The translations under genes and the position numbers were made by a program. The notes below the pieces were generated by a model, which worked only from the letters and a program-made list of their open reading frames with translations, ran no database searches and was not told the DNA's origin. Shown here piece after piece: positions 8,157 through 15,458 of a stretch of DNA of 64,000 bases; position 1 is the stretch's first letter; each line of letters begins with the position of its first letter. Origin of the DNA: Shewanella khirikhana (lineage in GTDB: Bacteria > Pseudomonadota > Gammaproteobacteria > Enterobacterales > Shewanellaceae); the NCBI RefSeq assembly GCF_003957745.1, contig NZ_CP020373.1:3333501-3397500 (forward strand). Direction: 5' to 3'.

Positions 8157-9647
8157 CTAGATTAAATCACTATTGACCAATTGGCGAATAAAAGGCATCA
8201 GGTCGCTGGCCAGCATCCCCCGCTCACCGGCCTCGGCAGCCAGGTCGGCCGCTTCACCGTGGATAACCACCCCGGCTACAGTTGCCGTCATGGTGTCTAA
8301 TCCCTGTGCCATCAAGGCGGCGATTATACCAGATAAAACATCGCCACACCCACCACTGGCGAGGCCGGGATTACCCACGGGCGCCACCACCAGGGTGGTG
8401 CCATCAAAGATAAGGGTTCCAGCGCCCTTCAACAGCACTACGCCACCAAAGGTTTCCTGTAAGCGGCGGATGGCATCGAAACGGTCGGCTTCCACTTCCG
8501 CCGTGGACAGCCCCAATAATCGAGAAGCCTCGCCCGGATGGGGCGTGAGCACCCGATTTATCTGACGGCACGGCTCCTTGGCGAGCAGATTCAGCGCATC
8601 TGCATCCAGCACACAGGGCTTGTCTGACAGCCCTACGGCTTTATAGAGGTTATAACCCCAATCATCCTTGCCAAGCCCTGGGCCCAGCACCAGCACATCG
8701 GCCCAGCCAAGACGCAGATACACTTCCATATCCACCAGCTCACATCCCCAGAACATCAGTTCGGGCCGATTGGCGTTAACCGTGAGTTGATGTTCGGGGC
8801 GACTGATAACCGTCACCAGCCCAGCGCCGGAGCGCAGGCAAGCTTCACCGGCGAGCCGCACTGCCCCAGCCATGCCGTAGTTGCCCCCCATGATGGTTAC
8901 CTTTCCAGACTTGCCTTTGTGGCTGTCGCGGGCGCGGCGCCCCAGCAAATCGGTCAGAAAGCTTGCATCCACCCGCTGGCACGCAGGCTCGGTTTCAGCA
9001 AGGATTTCCCCAAGTCCAACAGAGGCATACAACACCTTGCCGGCAAAATGGCGGGCGCGGGAGGTAAATAGCCCCTGCTTGAGACCGCCAAAGCAGAGGG
9101 TGACATCCGCTTCAATCGCCATCGGATTCACATTGCCGGTATCGGCATTAACACCTGAGGGTACATCCAAACTGAGTACCCAGGCGTTTTGGGCGTTAAC
9201 TGCCTCAATGCATTGATTCAATGGCTCACTGAGCTCCCCGGCAACACCGGTGCCAAGCAAGCCATCAACTATCACTTCGGCGCCTTCGAGCGCGGCTTCG
9301 CTGAAGACTTCAGTGGTGCCACCGGCGGCGATAAATGCCTGCAACGCCTCGGCGTATTCGGCGGTTTTCCCCTCGCCAAACAGCAGTACCCGCGGTCGGT
9401 TGCCCTTGGTAAGCAACAGCCTGGCGAGCACCAAGGCATCAGCGCCGTTGTTGCCCTTGCCCACCAACACCACAGTTTGGCAGTGCGCACTTGCCAAAGA
9501 TTCGAGGGTGGCCATGGCGGCGCTGCCAGCTTGCTCCACCAGTTCGTAGAGCGAACAAAGCCCGCGCTTAACGGCTTCCTGCTCGGCCGCTTTAACCTGG
9601 GCGGCGCTGTACAGCGATTGCGGCAAAGAAATGGGTAAGGCGCTCAT
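8157..9647 (-). CDS. nnr: Bifunctional NAD(P)H-hydrate epimerase / ADP-dependent dehydratase
   Basis: 496 aa two-domain repair enzyme (E. coli YjeF/Nnr) that restores damaged, hydrated NAD(P)H. The N-terminal YjeF_N epimerase domain (about 10-220) has GKGNNGADALVLARLL and VDGLLGTG. The C-terminal ribokinase-like dehydratase domain (about 230-490) has GGNYGMAGAVRLAGEA, LTPHPGEASRLLG and the catalytic SGGCGDVLSGI. First gene of the minus-strand run leading to tsaE. Confidence 0.95.
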   Translation of the reverse strand: MSALPISLPQSLYSAAQVKAAEQEAVKRGLCSLYELVEQAGSAAMATLESLASAHCQTVVLVGKGNNGADALVLARLLLTKGNRPRVLLFGEGKTAEYAEALQAFIAAGGTTEVFSEAALEGAEVIVDGLLGTGVAGELSEPLNQCIEAVNAQNAWVLSLDVPSGVNADTGNVNPMAIEADVTLCFGGLKQGLFTSRARHFAGKVLYASVGLGEILAETEPACQRVDASFLTDLLGRRARDSHKGKSGKVTIMGGNYGMAGAVRLAGEACLRSGAGLVTVISRPEHQLTVNANRPELMFWGCELVDMEVYLRLGWADVLVLGPGLGKDDWGYNLYKAVGLSDKPCVLDADALNLLAKEPCRQINRVLTPHPGEASRLLGLSTAEVEADRFDAIRRLQETFGGVVLLKGAGTLIFDGTTLVVAPVGNPGLASGGCGDVLSGIIAALMAQGLDTMTATVAGVVIHGEAADLAAEAGERGMLASDLMPFIRQLVNSDLI

Positions 9648-9774
9648 GCCATGACTCCGTTCGATAACGATTAAATATCAAATTCTTGAATTCAACTGGC
9701 GACAGCGTGGATAGCTTTATACACTTAAAGCTGAGCCCCAACGGGCGCCTTAAGCTATTTTTCGGAGCACAAGT

Positions 9775-9963
9775 ATGACTGGCACAAGGACGATGCTGCT
9801 CACCTTGTTGATCTTGGTACTGTCGGTACTCTTGATCAGCCTGCCCCTGTCTTCAAATATTCTGATCCAGGCTTTGCTGCTGCTGTGCGTTTTGCTGGTC
9901 GCCGTAGGCCTGTACAAAGCCATCACGCTTCCCCTGCAGGATAAAGATAACGACAAATCCTGA
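9775..9963 (+). CDS. Small hypothetical membrane protein
   Basis: 62 aa, not recognised. Two adjoining very hydrophobic stretches (about residues 7-27 and 29-50) form one or two membrane helices, followed by a charged tail (LQDKDNDKS). A GGAGC ribosome site lies 9 bases before the ATG. It diverges from nnr and is followed by the MITE region, so it stands alone. The Leu-rich composition and good start site suggest a real gene, but no function can be assigned. Confidence 0.55.
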   Translation: MTGTRTMLLTLLILVLSVLLISLPLSSNILIQALLLLCVLLVAVGLYKAITLPLQDKDNDKS

Positions 9964-10041
9964 AGACGCACTTATGTCAAAAATAGCAGCCGCAACCCTT
10001 AGCGAACCTTGATGCAGGTCATGTAATTCGCAATTAACTAA

Positions 10042-10306
10042 GGAAGGTGTGAATAAGTCCCGTGCTTGCTCTGCGTGTGCTTAAAGTGAATAGATGCAAG
10101 GCACAGTTTGCAGCGAATGGCCTAAGTCCTTCGCAAGAACTGTAACGCAGCAGATATCGCTGTAAGCCACGCCCTACGGGGCTTTGATAGCAACACCATT
10201 TCGGCGTTATTCAACTTCAGCAGGCCTCGGCATGCCGTCAGTTGAATGCCTTGAACTGTCGTTGCTATCAAAGCCAGAGCTGTGCGAGGACTTGTTCACA
10301 CCTTCC
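10042..10306. mobile_element. 265-bp MITE-like element with CTAA target duplication
   Basis: The ends are near-perfect inverted repeats: left GGAAGGTGTGAATAAGTCC, right (reverse complement) GGAAGGTGTGAACAAGTCC. The element is flanked by the 4-bp direct repeat CTAA at 10038-10041 and 10307-10310. There is no open reading frame of use inside. A second internal perfect inverted repeat (CTTTGATAGCAAC at 10182-10194, its complement at 10261-10273) would fold the right third into a long hairpin. The CTAA duplication fits the YTAR target of IS5-type transposases, so it is probably mobilised in trans by such an element. Confidence 0.8.
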
Positions 10307-10340
10307 CTAACCTAATCGGTGGCTTTTGAAGAGACACAAA

Positions 10341-10365
10341 AAAACCGGCAACGAGTGCCGGTTTT
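10341..10365. terminator. Rho-independent terminator
   Basis: Stem AAAACCGGCA / TGCCGGTTTT with a 5-base loop, with A-tract on the left and T-tract on the right, so it can act in both directions. It lies 20 bp after the stop of the minus-strand gene at 10386-10841. Confidence 0.85.
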
Positions 10366-10385
10366 TGTTTAGCCTTGCAAGGAGA

Positions 10386-10841
10386 TCAGATGTCATCCAT
10401 GCGGATGGTGCTGTGAACCAGGCGTTGCTGCTGGATTTTCTCTACCCGCACCAAGTCGGCGAGAGCACTGCGGATCTCTTCGGTTTGTGACGTTTCCACG
10501 GTTTTTTCCAGCAAACCAATCAAACGGTTTTCCAAGTCCAGGTGCAGGCTGAGCACATCATCTTCCTGCATATTGGCTGGCAACATTGTGCTCTGACAGC
10601 GCTTGATAAAATCTTCAAAAATCAGATCTTTGTACCATGTGTCCAATAGTCTGGACGGTGCATCATCCACATAGTCTTCCAGCGTCTGTGCCACATGTTT
10701 TTGCTGCTGTTGAAAGTATTCCAGCATCAGCTTAACCCTGGAAGAATCAGCCTGAGCATGCAGCCTGCCGTACAGCTGCGCCATCTCCAGGCGGCATGTT
10801 GCCAAGTACTCCAGAAGTTCACGCAATTGTTGGATACGCAT
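10386..10841 (-). CDS. Ferritin-like helical protein of unknown function
   Basis: 151 aa, no signal peptide, almost entirely alpha-helical by composition. Four helical stretches carry Glu/His at ferritin-like spacings (CRLEMAQLYGRL, MLEYFQQQQKH, LDLENRLIGLLEK, VEKIQQQRLVH). The usual ExxH pair is not complete, so iron binding is doubtful. A very strong AAGGAGG ribosome site precedes the ATG. It is monocistronic, with a terminator behind it. I do not recognise a named family with certainty; a ferritin/rubrerythrin-type four-helix bundle is the best reading. Confidence 0.7.
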   Translation of the reverse strand: MRIQQLRELLEYLATCRLEMAQLYGRLHAQADSSRVKLMLEYFQQQQKHVAQTLEDYVDDAPSRLLDTWYKDLIFEDFIKRCQSTMLPANMQEDDVLSLHLDLENRLIGLLEKTVETSQTEEIRSALADLVRVEKIQQQRLVHSTIRMDDI

Positions 10842-11132
10842 AGGACTGCCTCCTTCTTATGTGACCGGCGAGCGGTCAAAAATCAACTTTGTCTGGAGGC
10901 ATTATGGAAGCTATTCCAACTGGATTATTTGAAATGCATCATAATTCAGCAATTGCGAAATTCAGTCGGGGTGGGCTTTTGACGGTTTTTTGCAGAGGAT
11001 CACCCTCTTTGAAGACTCTGTGGTAAGCTTCACATCAATTGACAAGGATAAGCCAACGAAAGCACGACGAATAAAGCGTCAGTGAAAATCAATAACTATG
11101 GGTGTTGATTTGAACAGGAGGGAGGGAGAGAT
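10842..11132. other. Intergenic stretch between helical protein and tRNA array
   Basis: 291 bp without a gene. Apart from the strong ribosome site at its left edge and a small GACCG/CGGTC dyad (10861-10875), I see nothing convincing. There is no clear terminator for the leftward tRNA array; the weak AATCAA/TTGATT pair near 11088-11110 lacks a T-run. Confidence 0.5.
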
Positions 11133-11208
11133 TGGAGCGACATATCGGGTTCGAACCGATGACCTATACCTTGGCAAGGTATCGCTCTACCAACTGAGCT
11201 AATGTCGC
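11133..11208 (-). tRNA. tRNA-Gly(GCC), copy 1 (promoter-distal)
   Basis: 76 nt on the minus strand, 5' GCGACATTAGCTCAGTTGG..., anticodon loop TTGCCAA (anticodon GCC), T-loop GGTTCGAACC, 7-bp acceptor GCGACAT/ATGTCGC and encoded TCCA. Identical to the other four copies. Immediately preceded (at its 5' side) by a degenerate tRNA-derived unit. Confidence 0.98.
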
Positions 11209-11283
11209 GTCTCGTGCTGTATCACTCATTTACCGATTTCAAGGTATTGTCCTTTCTTACCGGCAACTAAGCTAATGTTGCAT
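11209..11283 (-). pseudogene. Degenerate tRNA-Gly-derived unit 1
   Basis: On the minus strand the part ending at 11281 reads GCAACATTAGCTTAGTTG, matching the 5' acceptor and D-arm of the flanking tRNA-Gly with two changes. A 13-base insertion then precedes CAATACCTTGAAATCGG. The anticodon arm, T-arm and 3' acceptor are lost. The 75-bp block is nearly identical to 11718-11792, so it arose by duplication together with the neighbouring tRNA. Confidence 0.7.
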
Positions 11284-11314
11284 TTTCGTTTTAAGGCCGA
11301 AGCGCCTGAGAATT

Positions 11315-11390
11315 TGGAGCGACATATCGGGTTCGAACCGATGACCTATACCTTGGCAAGGTATCGCTCTACCAACTGAGCTAATGTCGC
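11315..11390 (-). tRNA. tRNA-Gly(GCC), copy 2
   Basis: Same 76-nt sequence as copy 1, GCC anticodon, encoded CCA. Copies 2, 3, 4 and 5 are spaced exactly 109 bp apart, showing tandem duplication of a 109-bp unit. Confidence 0.98.
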
Positions 11391-11423
11391 ATTTTCGTTT
11401 TAAGGCCGAAGCGCCTGAAAATT

Positions 11424-11499
11424 TGGAGCGACATATCGGGTTCGAACCGATGACCTATACCTTGGCAAGGTATCGCTCTACCAACTGAGCTAATGTCGC
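11424..11499 (-). tRNA. tRNA-Gly(GCC), copy 3
   Basis: Identical 76-nt tRNA-Gly(GCC) with encoded CCA. The spacers on both sides (starting ATTTTCGTTTTAAGGCCGAA) are the same as around copy 2. Confidence 0.98.
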
Positions 11500-11532
11500 A
11501 TTTTCGTTTTAAGGCCGAAGCGCCTGAGAATT

Positions 11533-11608
11533 TGGAGCGACATATCGGGTTCGAACCGATGACCTATACCTTGGCAAGGTATCGCTCTACCAACTGAGCT
11601 AATGTCGC
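11533..11608 (-). tRNA. tRNA-Gly(GCC), copy 4
   Basis: Identical 76-nt tRNA-Gly(GCC) with encoded CCA. The spacer to copy 5 has the same length as the others but a different sequence (CGCTGTTTTATGACTGGC). Confidence 0.98.
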
Positions 11609-11641
11609 ATTCGCTGTTTTATGACTGGCGAAGTCAGAATT

Positions 11642-11717
11642 TGGAGCGACATATCGGGTTCGAACCGATGACCTATACCTTGGCAAGGTATCGCTCTACC
11701 AACTGAGCTAATGTCGC
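11642..11717 (-). tRNA. tRNA-Gly(GCC), copy 5 (first intact copy from promoter)
   Basis: Identical 76-nt tRNA-Gly(GCC) with encoded CCA. Together with the adjacent degenerate unit it forms a 151-bp block (11642-11792) that is repeated at 11133-11283. Confidence 0.98.
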
Positions 11718-11792
11718 GTCTCGTGCTGTATCACCCATTTACCGATTTTAAGGTATCGCCCTTTCTTACCGGCAACTGAGCTAATGTCGCAT
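11718..11792 (-). pseudogene. Degenerate tRNA-Gly-derived unit 2 (first unit of the transcript)
   Basis: Minus-strand 5' GCGACATTAGCTCAGTTG (ending at 11790) is identical to the first 18 nt of the real tRNA. It then has an insertion (CCGGTAAGAAAGG) and GCGATACCTT before diverging. It cannot form a T-arm or 3' acceptor from its own sequence. It is the first thing transcribed from the promoter at 11840-11867, so it may be a 5' leader element or simply a decayed tRNA gene. Confidence 0.7.
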
Positions 11793-11839
11793 CTCGAGTT
11801 TACCATCACAACAGCAAGCCACTGCGAAGGTGAGGCCGC

Positions 11840-11867
11840 ATTATATGAAAATTTCCAACCTCTGCAA
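11840..11867 (-). promoter_or_regulatory. Promoter of the tRNA-Gly array
   Basis: Minus strand: -35 TTGCAG (11867-11862), 16-bp spacer, perfect -10 TATAAT (11845-11840), then a GC-rich discriminator GCGGCC typical of stable-RNA promoters under stringent control. Predicted start near 11833, about 40 nt before the first degenerate tRNA unit. Confidence 0.8.
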
Positions 11868-11897
11868 GCCCCCGCAATAGATTTATCTATCGTTTGC

Positions 11898-12443
11898 TCA
11901 AATTTTAAATACTTTTTCGCGATAGAACTGCAGCTCAGCGATGGATTCCTGAATATCGAGCAACGCCTGATGGGTGCCTTGCTTCTTGAAACCTTTCATC
12001 ACTTCCGGATCCCAACGCTTTACCAACTCTTTGATAGTGCTGACATCAATGTTGCGGTAGTGGAAAAAGTCCTCAAGTTCACGCATGTATTTGTTCAGGA
12101 ATCGGCGATCCTGGCCAACGCTGTTGCCACACATGGGTGAAGCGCCTTTGGGCACATATTGGGAGAGGAATTCGATGGTTTGGGCAATGGCATCGGCCTC
12201 GGTGTGAGTGCTGGCTCTGACGCGATCGATCAAGCCCGACTCACCGTGGTGCTTCTGGTTCCAGTCATCCATGGCCGCCAAAACCTCATCAGACTGGTGA
12301 ATGGCGAGTACCGGGCCCTGCGCCAGGATATTCAGCTCCTGATCGGTAACCAGTGTCGCGATTTCCAGGATCCTGTCGACCTCAGGCTCAAGCCCGGTCA
12401 TTTCAAGATCAATCCAGATAAGATTTTTTGCATCTGCAGCCAT
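11898..12443 (-). CDS. orn: Oligoribonuclease
   Basis: 181 aa, same length as E. coli Orn. DEDDh 3'-5' exonuclease that degrades di- to short oligoribonucleotides, including pGpG. Motif I WIDLEMTGLEPE near the N-terminus, the Exo II/III region with GNSVGQDRRFLNKYM, and the terminal HQALLDIQESIAELQFY. I start at ATG 12443 (MAADAKNLIWID) with AGGCAGG just upstream, not at 12527. Divergent from rsgA, as in E. coli. Confidence 0.97.
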   Translation of the reverse strand: MAADAKNLIWIDLEMTGLEPEVDRILEIATLVTDQELNILAQGPVLAIHQSDEVLAAMDDWNQKHHGESGLIDRVRASTHTEADAIAQTIEFLSQYVPKGASPMCGNSVGQDRRFLNKYMRELEDFFHYRNIDVSTIKELVKRWDPEVMKGFKKQGTHQALLDIQESIAELQFYREKVFKI

Positions 12444-12553
12444 ATACCTGCCTTTTGGTTCCAATGCCGTATTTTCAGGCTTTTTTGTCAAAGACCGTGT
12501 ATCATACTGCTTTTTATCCCTAACCACATCAGATTATTGACGAAGATAGCCCT

Positions 12554-13609
12554 GTGAGTAAAAAGAAACCACTCAGTCATGGCCAACTGCGCCGTATGCG
12601 AGCCAATCACGAAAAAAGGCTTAATCGCGGCAAGCCAGAAAAACAACTGCCTGAATTACAGGATAGTTCACTTGGGGCAGAAGAGCCCGCTATTGTGATA
12701 TCCCGTTTTGGGCAGCATGCCGATGTGGAAGTGGGCTCCGGCGAGATAATCCGTTGCAACATCCGCCGTACCGTGCAGAGCCTGGTCACAGGCGACAAAG
12801 TGATAGTACGTCAGGCGCAGGATGATGGCAGCGCCATCGGTGGCGTTGTCGAAGCCGTGCACCCGCGCACATCATCACTGACCCGTCCCGATCTCTACGA
12901 TGGCGTCAAAATCATTGCCGCCAATATCGACCAAATTCTGATTGTTACTTCGGTGGTGCCCGCCTTCACCACGCAAATCATCGACCGCTATCTGGTGGCC
13001 TCAGAAGACACAGGCATAAAGCCGGTGATCATTCTCAATAAGATGGATTTGCTGGACGCAGACAGCCGCAACGACATCGAACAGGCCCTGAAGCGCTACG
13101 AGTCATTGGGCTACCCCGTGTACCAGGTAAGCAGCAAATCAAAAGAAGGCATTGAAACACTGCAGGGCCTTTTGAAAGACAAGATAAGCGTCTTTGTCGG
13201 CCAATCCGGTGTGGGCAAATCATCGATGATCAACGCCCTGTTGCCGGATGCCGAACTGCTGACCGGCGATGTCTCCGAAAACTCAGGCCTTGGCCAGCAC
13301 ACCACCACCACAGCCCGCTTACTGCACTTGCCAAGCGGCGGCGATCTGATAGATTCCCCCGGCGTGCGGGAATTTGCCCTCTGGCACCTGCCGGCCGACC
13401 GGGTCAGCTGGTGCTTTGTCGAATTCCGCGACTATCTGGGCACCTGTAAGTTTCGCGATTGCAAACACCAGGACGACCCGGGCTGCAGCATCCGCGAAGC
13501 ACTGGAAGACGGAAAAATCCATCAGGATAGATTCAATAACTATCACAGGATCATCGCCAGCCTCGATGAACAGCGCCACGCGCGCCACTTCAGGCACAGC
13601 GAGGAATGA
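12554..13609 (+). CDS. rsgA: RsgA, small-subunit ribosome maturation GTPase
   Basis: 351 aa with a GTG start (MSKKKPLSHGQLRRMRANHEKR). Circularly permuted GTPase that checks late 30S assembly. OB fold first, then G4 NKMD, G1 GQSGVGKSS, G3 DSPGVREF, and a C-terminal zinc finger CKFRDCKHQDDPGC. The basic N-terminus is usual for the family. Followed after 36 bp by psd on the same strand. Confidence 0.97.
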   Translation: MSKKKPLSHGQLRRMRANHEKRLNRGKPEKQLPELQDSSLGAEEPAIVISRFGQHADVEVGSGEIIRCNIRRTVQSLVTGDKVIVRQAQDDGSAIGGVVEAVHPRTSSLTRPDLYDGVKIIAANIDQILIVTSVVPAFTTQIIDRYLVASEDTGIKPVIILNKMDLLDADSRNDIEQALKRYESLGYPVYQVSSKSKEGIETLQGLLKDKISVFVGQSGVGKSSMINALLPDAELLTGDVSENSGLGQHTTTTARLLHLPSGGDLIDSPGVREFALWHLPADRVSWCFVEFRDYLGTCKFRDCKHQDDPGCSIREALEDGKIHQDRFNNYHRIIASLDEQRHARHFRHSEE

Positions 13610-13645
13610 TCCGGCAACACATTGAAAGCGCAAGGATATACATAA

Positions 13646-14509
13646 GTGGATAAAGTGAAGATAGCCCTTCAATACATAATGCCAAAGCATTTGGTTTCCC
13701 GTATCGTGGGCAAATTTGCCGCCGCCGAAGCTGGCGCGGCCACCACCGCCTTTATCAAGTGGTTCATCAAGCAGTACGGCATCAACATGAATGAAGCCCT
13801 GCACTCAGAGCCCGAGGCCTACAAGACCTTCAACGACTTCTTTACCCGTGAACTCAAGCCTGGTCTGCGCCCTGTGACTGCCGACAAGGACATCATGGTG
13901 CATCCGGTGGATGGCGCGGTAAGCCAACTTGGCCCAATCGAAGATGGCCGTATCTTCCAGGCCAAGGGACACCACTACTCAGCGCTGGCCCTGCTTGGCG
14001 GCCAGGCAGATGATGCCGCCCGCTTTGAAGGTGGTGACTTTGCCACCATTTACCTGGCACCAAAGGATTATCACCGTATCCACATGCCTATCAGGGGCAC
14101 CTTGTCGAAGATGACCTATGTACCCGGCGAGCTGTTTTCAGTGAACCCACTGACTGCCCGCTACGTGCCCGGCCTGTTTGCCCGCAACGAACGTGTTGTC
14201 GCCATTTTCGAAACCGAAAAAGGCCCGCTGGCCATGGTATTGGTTGGCGCGACCATAGTTGCCAGCATCGAAACCGTGTGGGCCGGGACTGTAACGCCTC
14301 CTACCGGCAAGAAAGTCTTTACCTGGGACTACCCCACCGAAGGCCCCGACGCCCTCACGCTGGAGAAAGGTGCCGAAATGGGCCGCTTCAAGCTGGGCAG
14401 CACTGTGGTGATGTTGTTTGCCAAAGACGCCATCGATGAATTTGCAGATGGCGTTGAGCCGGAAGCCGTCACCCGCATGGGTCAGCCCTTCGCCAAACTG
14501 GAAGACTGA
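13646..14509 (+). CDS. psd: Phosphatidylserine decarboxylase proenzyme
   Basis: 287 aa, GTG start. Makes phosphatidylethanolamine at the inner membrane. The self-cleavage motif FKLGST gives a pyruvoyl group at Ser252, splitting the chain after Gly251. Catalytic HPVDGAVS and YHRIHMP motifs are present. The stop codon overlaps the ATG of the next gene by one base (TGATG). The rsgA-psd-(mscM) order resembles E. coli, with a transporter gene inserted between psd and mscM. Confidence 0.97.
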   Translation: MDKVKIALQYIMPKHLVSRIVGKFAAAEAGAATTAFIKWFIKQYGINMNEALHSEPEAYKTFNDFFTRELKPGLRPVTADKDIMVHPVDGAVSQLGPIEDGRIFQAKGHHYSALALLGGQADDAARFEGGDFATIYLAPKDYHRIHMPIRGTLSKMTYVPGELFSVNPLTARYVPGLFARNERVVAIFETEKGPLAMVLVGATIVASIETVWAGTVTPPTGKKVFTWDYPTEGPDALTLEKGAEMGRFKLGSTVVMLFAKDAIDEFADGVEPEAVTRMGQPFAKLED

Positions 14510-15387
14510 TGTCAAAAGGCGCGCCCTCGGGCCTGTTGGAATTGCATTTGGCGGTGCTGCTGTTTGGCGGCACCGCGCTGTTTTCCAAGCTGATCCCGCT
14601 CGGCGCCCTCGATATCACGGTTTTTCGCTGCGCCATCGCCACCCTGGTGCTGGCGCTGATTGTTAAGCTCAGTCGTCAGCCCATTCGCCTGCGGCAGCTG
14701 CGTGACTACGGTATCGCCCTGATGCTCGGCGTTATCGTCAGCCTGCACTGGGTGACCTACTTCGCCTCCATGCAAATGTCGTCTGTGGCCATCGGCATGA
14801 TTGCCTTTTTCACCTACCCGGTGATGACGGTACTGGTGGAGCCCTGGGTCAATGGCACCCGACTGCAACTGCAGGACATCATCTGTGGTATTGCGGTGCT
14901 GACTGGGGTGGCGCTGCTCATTCCAGAAGCCAGCCTTGGTAACGATGTCACCCTGGGCATTTTGATTGGCATACTGTCGGCGGCTCTGTTCACCGCCCGT
15001 AATTTGCTGCATAAACGCTACTTTGCCCAGTACAGCGGCCCCCAGGCCATGTTCTACCAAACTGCGGTAGCGGCGGTGTTTTTGGGCAGCTTTGTTGAAT
15101 CCAATCCAACCGAGCTGGACGCCCATGTCTGGCAGCTGTTGTTGCTGCTTGGGGTGGTGTTTACCGCCATGCCCCATGCGCTATTTACCTCGGCCTTAAG
15201 GCACCTCAGCGCCAAAACCGTTGGGCTGGTGTCCTGCCTGCAACCCTTCTACGGCACCGTATTAGCGCTGTTGTTGCTGGGGGAGTCCCCAAGCTCCAGC
15301 ACCCTGATTGGCGGCTTACTGGTAGTAGCCACCGCCGTATTTGAAACCACCCAGAGCCACAGATCACAGCGGCAAAAAAAGGCCTGA
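14509..15387 (+). CDS. EamA/DMT-family transporter
   Basis: 292 aa inner-membrane protein with about ten membrane helices in two EamA repeats (about residues 8-140 and 150-280). The substrate cannot be told from sequence; relatives export metabolites or amino acids. Its start overlaps the psd stop (TGATG), so it is translationally coupled to psd. The C-terminal tail is basic (SHRSQRQKKA). Confidence 0.88.
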   Translation: MSKGAPSGLLELHLAVLLFGGTALFSKLIPLGALDITVFRCAIATLVLALIVKLSRQPIRLRQLRDYGIALMLGVIVSLHWVTYFASMQMSSVAIGMIAFFTYPVMTVLVEPWVNGTRLQLQDIICGIAVLTGVALLIPEASLGNDVTLGILIGILSAALFTARNLLHKRYFAQYSGPQAMFYQTAVAAVFLGSFVESNPTELDAHVWQLLLLLGVVFTAMPHALFTSALRHLSAKTVGLVSCLQPFYGTVLALLLLGESPSSSTLIGGLLVVATAVFETTQSHRSQRQKKA

Positions 15388-15458
15388 GACATACATACCA
15401 ATTCCCGCGGGCTTTGGTAACATGGTCGAGGTATTCCCATTTGCCCAAGCCCGGTGCC

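Noticed and set aside
11133..11792. Regularly spaced repeats that resemble a CRISPR array
   Set aside because: The repeats are full tRNA-Gly genes with 33-bp spacers that are themselves nearly identical, so this is a tandem tRNA array.
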